In this document: piece after piece, positions 23,977-31,950 of the stretch
How positions within the stretch are numbered: position 1 is the first letter of the stretch
How the letters are laid out: each line of letters starts with the position of its first letter
Source: Candidatus Rokuibacteriota bacterium
GTDB lineage: Bacteria; Methylomirabilota; Methylomirabilia; Rokubacteriales; CSP1-6
Reading direction: 5' to 3'
Length of the DNA stretch: 61,465 nt
NCBI GenBank assembly: GCA_016200085.1
Contig: JACQFL010000037.1
Span: forward strand, 1-61,465
Program-made: the position numbers and the translations under genes
Notes under the pieces: generated by a model
Seen by the model: only the letters and a program-made list of their open reading frames with translations
What the model was told of the DNA's origin: nothing
Databases searched by the model: none

Positions 23977-25196
23977 CGCAGCGTGACGCTGGCGTACGTC
24001 ACCACGGCCTGGGGATCGGGCCACTGTCCGTAGATCCTCAGATCGCCCCGCGCGCCGCTCAGCGTCCTCAGCAGCGCGTAGATCGGGGAGAAGCCGCAGA
24101 TCCGGCGCCGGTCGTTGTCGGCGGCGACGGCGTCGAAGAAGGCCCGGGCGTCGCCCCCGGTGATCGATGCCAGCATGGCCCGGTCTTCACGCTCCACGCG
24201 CTCCATCTCGGGCTCGGAGATCGGCGCGGGATCGCCGAAGCGCGGTCCCACGTGGGCGAGGTCGGCCCCCGCGATGACCACGGCGCGCCGCCCGCTCGCG
24301 GCCAGGCCCTCGGCCACGGCGTCGAGGAAGCGCGGCACGCGCGGGTCGTCCTCGGGGCGGCGGCCGCCCAGCATCGCCTCGTGGGCGAAGCTCGCCAGCA
24401 CCGGCAGGATCGTGATCTCGCGCGCCCGGTAGAGGTAGCGCAGGAACACGGCCTGGAACTCGATGGAATGCTCGGACCGGTGCGCCAGCTCGGAGGCGAA
24501 GCAGTCCTGGCCGGCGCGGGCGGCCACGGCGTCGATCAGATCGCGGTCGACGGGCACGGCGCCGAGCGGGGTCTCGTAGTCCTTGCGCGTCAGCGCGAAG
24601 GGATCGGCCATCCCGGCGTGGCAGGTCCCGAAGATCACGAACACGTCGGCGTCCGGCGCCTCCGCGAGGTCGCGGTACGCCCACGCGTAGGCGGGGCCGC
24701 CGCGATGGAAGTCGATGTGCGGCGCGATGAGTCCCCGCACCGGCGAGCCGGAAGGCGCGCCGGCGCGCGGGGCGCCGGGGCCGCCGGGGGGCTGGAAGCA
24801 CGCGTCCATGGCCGCCCGCAGCGCCGAGGGATCGTCCGCGTACGCACCGCCGGCGTGCGCGGCCGGGCGCGTGGGCGCGTCGCGGAACGTGCGGTCGTGC
24901 GCGGCCCGCCGTCGGGCGAACCCCGGGCTGTCCATGAACCCGTGCTCGTCGAGCGTGGCGATCAGGCGCTCGATCTGGGCCCCCTCGACCAGCTCGCCGT
25001 GGCGTCGCATGATCTCCGCCTGGATGTCCTCCAGGCTATGGGCGCCATCGCAGAGGGCGACGATCTCGACCACGGGCATGGGCAGCAGGAGCATGGAGGC
25101 GGTGTAGCCCGCGGGGTCGCGCAGCGCGACCATCTGCGCGCCGTCCTGCTCGACCGGGAAGGCCTCGATCGCGCGCAGGCGTGGCCGCTCGCTCAT
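23973..25196 (-). CDS. PqqD-like domain fused to Memo-family protein (AmmeMemoRadiSam B-like)
   Basis: A 407-residue protein. Residues about 1-100 (ALCDGAHSLEDIQAEIMRRH and IERLIATLDEHGFMDS) look like a PqqD-type winged helix-turn-helix, the fold used as a peptide-recognition element in RiPP systems. Residues about 105-405 form the Memo domain: VRGLIAPHIDFHRGG, FVIFGTCHAGM, SEHSIEFQAVFLRYL, VIAGADLAHVGPRF and RRICGFSPIYALL. The His/His/Cys positions of Memo's metal site appear retained. The radical SAM and AMMECR1 partners of AmmeMemoRadiSam systems are not in the window. It overlaps the M20 gene and the DUF1285 gene. Confidence 0.82.
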   Translation of the reverse strand: MSERPRLRAIEAFPVEQDGAQMVALRDPAGYTASMLLLPMPVVEIVALCDGAHSLEDIQAEIMRRHGELVEGAQIERLIATLDEHGFMDSPGFARRRAAHDRTFRDAPTRPAAHAGGAYADDPSALRAAMDACFQPPGGPGAPRAGAPSGSPVRGLIAPHIDFHRGGPAYAWAYRDLAEAPDADVFVIFGTCHAGMADPFALTRKDYETPLGAVPVDRDLIDAVAARAGQDCFASELAHRSEHSIEFQAVFLRYLYRAREITILPVLASFAHEAMLGGRRPEDDPRVPRFLDAVAEGLAASGRRAVVIAGADLAHVGPRFGDPAPISEPEMERVEREDRAMLASITGGDARAFFDAVAADNDRRRICGFSPIYALLRTLSGARGDLRIYGQWPDPQAVVTYASVTLR

Positions 25197-26422
25197 ACCC
25201 CGAGGTAGTGGATGGCGGACGCGACGTAGATCCGTGCGGCCTCCGTCAGCTCCGAGATCTCGACGTGCTCGTTCGCCTGGTGCGGGATGAGCCGGTGGCC
25301 CGGCCCGCACGTCACGATGGGGATGCCGCGCGTCATCCGCAAGATGGTGCCGTCCGTCGAGCCGGGCACGCCGCCGAACTTCGCCCGGCGGCCCGTCGCG
25401 TCCCTGACCCCGGCCACCATGGCCCGCACCAGGGGCTCGCCGGGATCGACCTCGGTGGCCAGGCGGTAGCCGTTGACGGGCTGCCACTCCACCGTCGCCT
25501 CCGGGCACGCGGCCCGCGCCGCCGCGCACGCGCGGTCGATCTCGGCGGCGACCGCCGCCTCGTCCGGGCCCGGCGTCAGGCGCACGTCGAGCGTGACCTG
25601 CGCGGTGCCGGGGATGACGTTGGATTGGGCGACGCCGTGCAGCGGCGCGGCGACGATCGTGGGCGTGACCGTCGGCGGGCGCAGGTACCGGCTGCGCCGG
25701 CAGAGCTTCCGCAGATTCCGCTCCATCGCGCGGACCTCGCCGAGCAGCGCGCCGAGCGCGGTGATCGGGTTCACGCCAGCCTCCGGCATCGCGCCGTGCG
25801 CCATGCGGCCTCGAATCGTCACGCGCGCCCACACCACCCCACGCTGCTCGAGGCAGAGCTCGTTCTGCTCGGGCTCGCAGATGATCGCGGCGTCGATCTC
25901 CCGCCCGATCTGCGTCGCGACGAAGTGCTTGACCCCGAGCATGTCGCCTTCCTCGTCGGCGAGCGCCCCGACCACGAGGCGGCCGCCGAGCGCCACGCCG
26001 CTGCGCTTGAGCGCGGCGGCCGCCACCATGGCGGCGGCGAGCCCGCTCTTCATGTCGGCGGCGCCGCGGCCCCAGATGCGGCCCTCGGCCAGCTCACCCG
26101 AGAACGGCGGATGGCGCCACGCGGCGGCGTCGCCCTCGGTGACGACGTCCGTGTGGCCCTCGAGCAGGAGGGTCGTGGCCTCGCCCGGCTCGCCGAGCGA
26201 GGCCACGACGTTCGGCCGCCCGGGCGCGACGGTCTGGACCTCGTGCTCGAAGCCCTCCTTGGCGAACCACTGCCGGACGTGCTCGGCGACCGCGGCCTCG
26301 TTGGCGGTGGGATCGCCGGGGCGGTACACGCTCGGGATGCGGACGAGATCGCGGGTGAGCGCGATCAGCTCCGCGTCATCGACGGCGGCGAGCGCGGCGG
26401 CCAGCGAGGAGCGGAGCGACAC
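25193..26422 (-). CDS. M20-family metallopeptidase (ArgE/DapE/CPG2-like)
   Basis: A 409-residue di-zinc amidohydrolase. The first metal-ligand segment LLLEGHTDVV is clear, followed by GRGAADMKSGLAA (bridging Asp) and VVGALADEEGDMLG (Glu-Glu pair). MAHGAMPEAGVNPI marks the dimerisation-domain His, and a final VTCGPGHRLIPHQANEHVEI supplies the last His ligand. Likely activity is removal of an acyl or amino-acyl group from an amino acid. ArgE, DapE and carboxypeptidase G2 types cannot be separated here. It starts with GTG 26422, 8 bp after the GroES-like gene. Confidence 0.9.
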   Translation of the reverse strand: MSLRSSLAAALAAVDDAELIALTRDLVRIPSVYRPGDPTANEAAVAEHVRQWFAKEGFEHEVQTVAPGRPNVVASLGEPGEATTLLLEGHTDVVTEGDAAAWRHPPFSGELAEGRIWGRGAADMKSGLAAAMVAAAALKRSGVALGGRLVVGALADEEGDMLGVKHFVATQIGREIDAAIICEPEQNELCLEQRGVVWARVTIRGRMAHGAMPEAGVNPITALGALLGEVRAMERNLRKLCRRSRYLRPPTVTPTIVAAPLHGVAQSNVIPGTAQVTLDVRLTPGPDEAAVAAEIDRACAAARAACPEATVEWQPVNGYRLATEVDPGEPLVRAMVAGVRDATGRRAKFGGVPGSTDGTILRMTRGIPIVTCGPGHRLIPHQANEHVEISELTEAARIYVASAIHYLGV

Positions 26423-26430
26423 CCCGGGAA

Positions 26431-26733
26431 TTATTCGTGCGGGAAGGACAGGATGACGGCGTCGAGGCGGATCACGCGGAACTCCTCGCCGGCCACGTAG
26501 AAGTAGTGGCCCTCGACCTCCTCGGCGCTCTCCTCGAAGGCGACCACCGTCTGGATCCCCGGCATCTCGCGGAAGGCGTTGGCGCCCTCGTCGAAGCCGT
26601 CCCCGCGTGCGACCACCTCGCCGTAGCGGATGGGCGAGCCCTTCGGGCAGTGCACGCGGACGTCGGCAGGCCCCTCCGACAGCAGGCGGACCAGGAGGTT
26701 GATGCCGTAGACCTGGATGGGAATCGGAGTCAT
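26431..26733 (-). CDS. Small GroES-like fold protein
   Basis: A 100-residue protein starting MTPIPIQVYGINLLVRLLSE. The pattern of an N-terminal IQVYGINLLVR strand, GEVVARGDGFDEG in the middle and a C-terminal YVAGEEFRVIRLDAVILSF mirrors the GroES fold, whose end reads like GEEYLILREDDILAV. The mobile loop of true GroES is not obvious and no groEL is adjacent, so a chaperonin role is doubtful. It heads the M20, Memo, DUF1285 and CYCXC gene run. The fold call is inference from pattern only. Confidence 0.5.
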   Translation of the reverse strand: MTPIPIQVYGINLLVRLLSEGPADVRVHCPKGSPIRYGEVVARGDGFDEGANAFREMPGIQTVVAFEESAEEVEGHYFYVAGEEFRVIRLDAVILSFPHE

Positions 26734-26810
26734 CGTCCTCCCCAGCGGTGGAAGAATGCGCCCATCATACCACGCGGGTTTCGGGGCCCGGCCTCGCCCG
26801 CCCCCGACGA

Positions 26811-28181
26811 TCACGGGGTCTCGCCGGTGGCCTCCGGCGCCGTCAGCGCCCGCGGCTGCTGGTCGACGGCCTCCAGCACCTCGATCTCGTCCCCGCCCGC
26901 CGCCCCGAGCTCGCGGAAGCGGCGCACCGCCGGCAGGACCCGGCTCTCGAACGAGCCCACCGCCTGGTTGAAGGCCTTGGTGGCCCCGCCGAGCGCCCGG
27001 CCCACCCCGGCGAAGTGCTCGGTCATGAGCCGGATGCGCTCGTAGAGCTCGTGGCCCTGGCGGCTGATCTCGGCGGCGTTGGCGGCCAGCCGCTGCTGCC
27101 GCCAGCCGATCTCGACGGCGCGCAGCAGCGCGACCAGGCTCATCGGCGAGGCCACGATCACTCGCTTGCCCAGGGCCTCCTCGATGAGCGAGCCGTCGGC
27201 ATCGGCCGCGGCGGCGAAGAACGCCTCGCCGGGCATGAACATGATGACGAAGTCCGCGGCGCTCGCGAACTCCGTCCAGTACGCCTTGCTCGCCAGCAGC
27301 CCGACATGGCGCCGCACCTGCTGGGCGTAGTGGCCGAGCGCGGCCGCGCGGTCCTCGGGGGTCTTCGCCTCCGCTGCGTCCAGGTAGGCCTCGAGCGGGA
27401 CCTTGGCGTCGACGACGATCTGGCGCCCGGCGGGAAGGTTCACGACCATGTCGGGCCGGAGACGCCCGCCCTCGCCCTCGACGGTGACCTGCTCGACATA
27501 GTCGCAGTACTGCGTCATCCCGGAGACCTCGACGGCGCGCCGGAGCGTCAGCTCGCCCCACTTGCCCCGGACCTGCGAGCCGCGCAGCGCGGTCACGAGG
27601 TTACCGGTCTCCCGCTGGAGACTGGCGCTGCTCGCCGCGAGCTGGCCGAGCTGCGTGCCGAGACTGCTGTACGCGTGCTGGCGCGAGGCCTCCAGCGCTC
27701 TCAGATCCTGCTCGTAGCGCGTGAGGGCATCGGACAGCGGCTGCACGGTGCTGGCGATCGCCTCGCGGCCGCGCTCGAGCTGGGCGCCCAGCGTCTCGCG
27801 GGCTCGATCCACGAAGGCGGCGCTGTTCTGCTGCAGGGCGTCGGCGCTCAGGGCCTTGAAGGTGTCGGCGAGCCGCTCGCGCGACTGCTCGACGAACCGG
27901 CGCTGCTCGTCCAGGCTCGCGTGCGCGGCCTCGAGGCGCGCGTCGGCCTGGGCCCGCGCCAGGCGCTCGGCGTCGAGGGTGCTCTGCAGCTCCTCGACCT
28001 TCAGCTCGCGATGAGTCAGCTGCTTGCGCGCCTCGTCGACCGACGTCTCCGCCGAGGCCAGGCGCGAGGCGAGCGGGTCCCGCTCGCCCGCGGCGGCCGC
28101 GCGGAAGTGCCCGCGCGCCACCAGCCACGCCAGCGCCCCGCCCAGGGCGGCCCCGATCACCAGCAGCGTTGCCTCAACCAT
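26811..28181 (-). CDS. rmuC: DNA recombination protein RmuC-like
   Basis: A 456-residue protein. Residues 1-22 are a hydrophobic anchor, and residues about 25-190 are a long Glu/Ala/Arg coiled coil. The conserved RmuC nuclease-like domain follows: LVTALRGSQVRGKWGEL, RPDMVVNLPAGRQIVVDAKVPLEAYL and FVIMFMPGEAFF. RmuC limits inversions at short inverted repeats and is a PD-(D/E)XK-type nuclease; the VVDAKVP motif supplies the D...x-x-K core. It overlaps the TIGR02757 gene by 8 nt. Confidence 0.95.
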   Translation of the reverse strand: MVEATLLVIGAALGGALAWLVARGHFRAAAAGERDPLASRLASAETSVDEARKQLTHRELKVEELQSTLDAERLARAQADARLEAAHASLDEQRRFVEQSRERLADTFKALSADALQQNSAAFVDRARETLGAQLERGREAIASTVQPLSDALTRYEQDLRALEASRQHAYSSLGTQLGQLAASSASLQRETGNLVTALRGSQVRGKWGELTLRRAVEVSGMTQYCDYVEQVTVEGEGGRLRPDMVVNLPAGRQIVVDAKVPLEAYLDAAEAKTPEDRAAALGHYAQQVRRHVGLLASKAYWTEFASAADFVIMFMPGEAFFAAAADADGSLIEEALGKRVIVASPMSLVALLRAVEIGWRQQRLAANAAEISRQGHELYERIRLMTEHFAGVGRALGGATKAFNQAVGSFESRVLPAVRRFRELGAAGGDEIEVLEAVDQQPRALTAPEATGETP

Positions 28182-29100
28182 TCACGCTCCTCCTGGCCCG
28201 GCGCTTCGCGGCCTTGGCCTTCGCGGGCGGACGACGCCGACGCCAGTGCCGGCACACGCCGCGGAGGCCGCAGGGGGCGCAGACCACCGCGTCGCGCCGG
28301 TCCAGGCAGTCGCCCGACATGCGCTTGTGACAGAGCGCGAAGTCGTACTTCACGGGATCGTCGGGATCGACCGCGCGCAGCCGGGCCGTGATGTCCTCCG
28401 CCATGCGCCAGGTGCGCGAGCGCAGGCGCGTGAGCCCGATGGCCCGGCTCATGTTCTCGATGTGCGTGTCGACGGGGATCAGCAGCCGCGACGGTGAGAC
28501 CGAGGTCCACAGCCCGAAGTCCGGCGGCTCGCGGCGGACCATCCAGCGCAGGTAGAGGTGCAGGCGCTTGCACGGCCCGCCGGTCGAGGGCAGCGGGAAG
28601 AGATGGCGGTAGCCCCGCGAGAGGCGTCCGCCCGGGAACACCGCGCGCAGGTCCGCCTCGAGGAAGAGCCGGGCGAAGCGCTCGAGCGCGGGACGGATCG
28701 GCCCGCTCGGGTCATCATCGCCCGCCGCGAAAGCCTTCTCGAGCGTGCCGTGACGCGCGAGCAGATCGCGCGCGGCCACGCAGAAGGCCGCGACGTCCCG
28801 CGGGCGGTTGAAGCGGTAGATGAAACCGTCGAAGCGACCGGCGTCGCGCCGGGGCTCGAACGCCGCGACGAAGTCCGCCGGAGAGGGGCCCATCACCGCG
28901 AGCACCTTGCCCAGCGCGCGCCCGAACAGATCCACGCGGCCGTAGGCCAGGCACGCCGTGAGCAAGCCCACCAGCTCGCGGTCGCGGGGAGCGGCGTAGC
29001 GCAGCGGGAACTGGATGGCGTCACGCTCGACCCGGCTGCCGTAGTCGAACTCGCCGTAGAGCCGCTCGAGCGGCTGTTGGAGCGCCCCTGCGTCCGGCAT
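28174..29100 (-). CDS. TIGR02757-family protein (DUF2400)
   Basis: A 308-residue protein of a conserved, functionally unassigned family. Typical segments are DAIQFPLRYAAPRDRELVGL, GFIYRFNRPRDVAAFC, PLPSTGGPCKRLHLYLRWM and VDTHIENMSRAIGLTRL. The helix-hairpin-like C-terminal half with RMSGDCLDRRDAVVCAPC resembles HhH-GPD glycosylase/endonuclease III architecture, and several cysteines near the end could bind a metal or Fe-S cluster. The Lys/Arg/Ala-rich tail is variable. Pairing with RmuC suggests a nucleic-acid role, which is inference. Confidence 0.85.
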   Translation of the reverse strand: MPDAGALQQPLERLYGEFDYGSRVERDAIQFPLRYAAPRDRELVGLLTACLAYGRVDLFGRALGKVLAVMGPSPADFVAAFEPRRDAGRFDGFIYRFNRPRDVAAFCVAARDLLARHGTLEKAFAAGDDDPSGPIRPALERFARLFLEADLRAVFPGGRLSRGYRHLFPLPSTGGPCKRLHLYLRWMVRREPPDFGLWTSVSPSRLLIPVDTHIENMSRAIGLTRLRSRTWRMAEDITARLRAVDPDDPVKYDFALCHKRMSGDCLDRRDAVVCAPCGLRGVCRHWRRRRPPAKAKAAKRRARRSVNG

Positions 29101-29189
29101 ATATATGGTCGCCGGCCCCCGCGCGCCGGCGGTCAGGCGACTATAGCAGATCTGGTGGCCTGACGCCCGCCATGCCCTATATCTGGGGT

Positions 29190-29416
29190 GCCGCCATGAA
29201 CCACCCTGACGACGCCCTCCGGAGCAGAGGGTGTGCCCTTGATCGTCCTTGAGGGCGAACGCCCGGGTTCCCCAGGGGTCTCGTGCACGTCCTTCACGAG
29301 GCGACCCCCGGTCAGCTCAACGCCTCCAGCGTCAATCCAACCTTGGCGGTGTAGAAGCGGATCGATTCCGCCAGGTCCGTCGTCCGCAGCCGGGCAATGA
29401 CGCCCGATATCGTCAT
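29190..29416 (-). pseudogene. VOC-family (glyoxalase-like) remnant with internal deletion
   Basis: Between the TIGR02757 gene and the ABC binding-protein gene, ATG 29416 follows a good GGGAGGGG site and codes for TISGVIARLRTTDLAESIRF and YTAKVGLTLEALS, the start of a VOC/glyoxalase domain. It then hits TGA at 29312. Another frame a short way on reads DPWGTRAFALKDDQGHTLC, the end of the same family. The middle of the domain is deleted and the pieces are out of frame. No other feature is seen between 29101 and 29468. Confidence 0.65.
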
Positions 29417-29468
29417 CGTCCCCTCCCGTGACCAGCGGCGCGGCGCGCCGGCCCGGGAATCTGGCCTC

Positions 29469-30443
29469 TCATTCGATCACACGGTCGGCGCGCAGAAGGA
29501 TCGACTGCGGGATCGTCAGGCCGAGCGCTCGCGCGGTCCGCGGGTTGAGGACCAGCTCCACCGTGCGCGGCAGCTCGACCGGGAGCTGATCCGGCCTGGC
29601 CCCGCGCAGGATGCGGTCCACGTAGGCCGCGAGTCGGCGATACGAATCGTACAGATTCGGTCCAAACGTCAGCAGGAAGCCGTTGTCGGCGAACCCGCCC
29701 CAGCCCGAGACCGTGGCGATTTTTCGTTGCTCGGCAAACGTGGCGATGCGGCCACTGTGGGCGAGCATGACCGCATCGGGAAACGCAACCAGCGCGTCGC
29801 AGTGTTGCTGGACGACGGCCTGCAGGGCGCCATCGAGGCCGCTCGCCGCCTGGATCGGCACATAGGCCACCTCGAGTCCCAGCTTGCGGGCAACGTCCTC
29901 CGAAGCCGCCCGCTCGCGATGCTCGCCTGCGTGCTCGGGCCTTGCGAGGACGGCGAGACGCCGGATCCGCGGCACGATTTCCCGGAGCAGCTCGACGCGC
30001 TTTCCCACCCGCTCGAGCGACATGAAGCTCATGCCCGTGAAGCTGCCCCCCGGACGAGCAAAGCTCTGCACGACTCCCGCGTCCACGGGATTGCCGCTGA
30101 AGCCAAACACGACCGGCCCTGCGGGCTTGAGGCGCTGCACGGTCAACACGTCGCGGCCGTAGACCACGATGATCTCCGGATTGGACTCGAGCATCTGACG
30201 TGCGAGTCGCTCGGCCTCTTCCGGCGTTCCCTCGGTCCAGAACGGGGTGAGCGCGAGATTGCGCCCCTCCTCCCATCCCAGCTCGCGCAGCCCGGCTCGC
30301 ATCGCGTCGAGAAACGGCGAGGGCGTGCCGGCGCGCCCGGCCCCGAACCAGGCCATCCGCCGGGGCGCCGTCTGCGCCCGCGCGAGCGGCGCGGCGAGAA
30401 GCACCCCTGCGGCAATCAGGAACTGCCTGCGTCGGACTTGCAT
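29469..30443 (-). CDS. ABC transporter substrate-binding protein (PF04392 type)
   Basis: A 324-residue exported binding protein. The N-terminus MQVRRRQFLIAAGVLLAAP has twin arginines before a hydrophobic core and Ala-rich cleavage site (ARAQ), suggesting Tat export. The mature domain (GLRELGWEEGRNLAL, PVVFGFSGNPVDAGVV, SFARPGGSFTGMSF, LGLTIPQSILLRAD) matches the ABC sub-bind family often seen beside YtrF-type or amino-acid-like permeases. No permease or ATPase gene is adjacent, so it is an orphan here. It is divergent from the nadX-like gene with 152 bp between the starts. Confidence 0.9.
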   Translation of the reverse strand: MQVRRRQFLIAAGVLLAAPLARAQTAPRRMAWFGAGRAGTPSPFLDAMRAGLRELGWEEGRNLALTPFWTEGTPEEAERLARQMLESNPEIIVVYGRDVLTVQRLKPAGPVVFGFSGNPVDAGVVQSFARPGGSFTGMSFMSLERVGKRVELLREIVPRIRRLAVLARPEHAGEHRERAASEDVARKLGLEVAYVPIQAASGLDGALQAVVQQHCDALVAFPDAVMLAHSGRIATFAEQRKIATVSGWGGFADNGFLLTFGPNLYDSYRRLAAYVDRILRGARPDQLPVELPRTVELVLNPRTARALGLTIPQSILLRADRVIE

Positions 30444-30595
30444 CGCGCTCTCCCGTCCCGAAAAACTGTCCTGCGAAGTCTAGGATAATGCCCGCGAAAG
30501 ACAAAGCGCGCCCTGGTCACATTCCGTGCCCTGCCTCCCGCCGCGGCGCATCGTCACCTTTCGGGCGCGGTGATCGACGCGGTATGATCCGATCC

Positions 30596-31402
30596 ATGAA
30601 GACGCGCGGGGTCGGGATCATCGGGCTCGGGGCGATCGGCCGTCAGCTCTGTCGTGCGCTGGATTCGGGCATCCCCGGCCTGCACCTCGTGGGCGCCCTC
30701 GCGCGCGACCGGGCGAAGGCCGAGGCGTTCCTCGGCACGCTCGCCGGCAAGCCGCCGTTTCTCTCACTCGACGATCTGATCGCCTCCTCCGACATGCTGA
30801 TCGAGGCCTCGACCCAGGCCCACCTTCAAGAAATCGCGCCCAAGGCGCTGGGCGCCGGCAAGGATGTCGTGGTGCTGTCGTGCGGCGCGCTCCTCGGGCG
30901 GACGGACTGGATCGCCCTCGCCGAGTCCACCGGCGCACGCATCCACGTGCCGTCCGCCGCCATCGCGGGGCTCGACGGGGTCAAGGGCGCGCGGGTGGGG
31001 GTGGTGCAGTCGGTCACGATGGAGACGCGCAAGCCGCCGCGCGGGCTGGCCGGCGCGCCGTGGATCGAGCAGCAGAAGATCGACCTCGACGCGCTGACCA
31101 GCGAGACGCTCGTCTTCGAGGGCCCGGCCGTCGAGGCGTGCCGCGCGTTCCCCGCCAACGTCAACGTGCTGGCGGCGCTCTCGCTCGCGGGCATCGGCCC
31201 CGAGCGGACCACGACCCGCGTCTACGCGGTGCCCGGCCTGACGATGAACCGCCACCGGATCCAGGTCGTGGGCGAGTTCGGGCGCCTGACGATCGAGGTC
31301 GAGAACGTGCCCTCGGAGAACCCGCGCACGGGCAAGCTCTCCTACTTCTCGACCATCGCCTTCCTGCGCGACCTCGGCGCGACCCTCCGGATCGGCACCT
31401 GA
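30596..31402 (+). CDS. nadX: Aspartate dehydrogenase-like protein
   Basis: A 268-residue NAD(P)-binding protein. MKTRGVGIIGLGAIGRQLCR contains a GxGxxG Rossmann motif. VVVLSCGALLGRTDWIAL, IHVPSAAIAGLDGVKGA and FPANVNVLAALSLAGIG match L-aspartate dehydrogenase (NadX/ASPDH), which makes iminoaspartate for NAD synthesis or recycles aspartate. Its catalytic His region is the segment around NRHRIQVVGEFG. No nadA or nadC is in the window. ATG 30596 was used; ATG 30584 would add four residues. The TGA overlaps the next gene's CTG. Confidence 0.88.
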   Translation: MKTRGVGIIGLGAIGRQLCRALDSGIPGLHLVGALARDRAKAEAFLGTLAGKPPFLSLDDLIASSDMLIEASTQAHLQEIAPKALGAGKDVVVLSCGALLGRTDWIALAESTGARIHVPSAAIAGLDGVKGARVGVVQSVTMETRKPPRGLAGAPWIEQQKIDLDALTSETLVFEGPAVEACRAFPANVNVLAALSLAGIGPERTTTRVYAVPGLTMNRHRIQVVGEFGRLTIEVENVPSENPRTGKLSYFSTIAFLRDLGATLRIGT

Positions 31403-31947
31403 CGGCCGCGCGCGTCCACATCGTGGGCGCGTCGGGCGCGGGCACGACGACGCTCGGCCGGGCCCTGGCGCAGCGCCTCGGCTGCCCTCACCTGGATACC
31501 GACGACTACTTCTGGCTGCCGACCGACCCGCCGTTCGAGACGATCCGGCCGCGTCCGGAGCGGCAGGCCCTGCTCGGGGCGGATCTCGAGCGTCATCCGG
31601 CGTGGGTGCTGTCGGGATCCCTCTGCGGGTGGGGCGACCTCTTCATCCCGCGGTTCGACCTCGTGGTCTTCCTGCGGCTGCCGTCGGAGGCGCGGCTGGC
31701 GCGCCTCCGGGCACGGGAGCGCGAGCGCTACGGGGACGCGATCGCGCCCGGCGCCGCGCGGCACGAGAAGTACGTGGAGTTCCTGGCGTGGGCGGCCCGC
31801 TACGACGAGGGCGAGCCCGTGGAGCGGAGCCTCCGGATGCACGAGGCATGGCTCGCACGGCTGCCGTGTCCGGTGCTGCGCCTGGACGGCGCCTGGGAGA
31901 CCGCGCGTCAGGTCGACGAAGTTGCCCGGCGCGTGCCGCCAGGCTGA
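31399..31947 (+). CDS. Small P-loop kinase-like ATPase
   Basis: A 182-residue protein with an N-terminal P-loop VGASGAGTTTLGRALA (GxxGxGTT) and HLDTDDYFWLPTDPPFE. It resembles adenylate kinase-like and shikimate kinase-like small kinases that include the FlaR group. LVVFLRLPSEARLARLRARE is the lid-like Arg-rich segment. No ATG/GTG/TTG precedes the P-loop closely, so CTG 31399, overlapping the upstream stop (CTGA), is the likely start. The substrate is unknown. Confidence 0.75.
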   Translation: MTAARVHIVGASGAGTTTLGRALAQRLGCPHLDTDDYFWLPTDPPFETIRPRPERQALLGADLERHPAWVLSGSLCGWGDLFIPRFDLVVFLRLPSEARLARLRARERERYGDAIAPGAARHEKYVEFLAWAARYDEGEPVERSLRMHEAWLARLPCPVLRLDGAWETARQVDEVARRVPPG

Positions 31948-31950
31948 CCG

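Noticed and set aside
24024..25832. Longer N-terminal extension of the Memo-like protein into the M20 gene
   Set aside because: The extension is the antiparallel-frame reading of the M20 gene, and the ATG at 25196 sits at an ATGA overlap with a conserved N-terminus.
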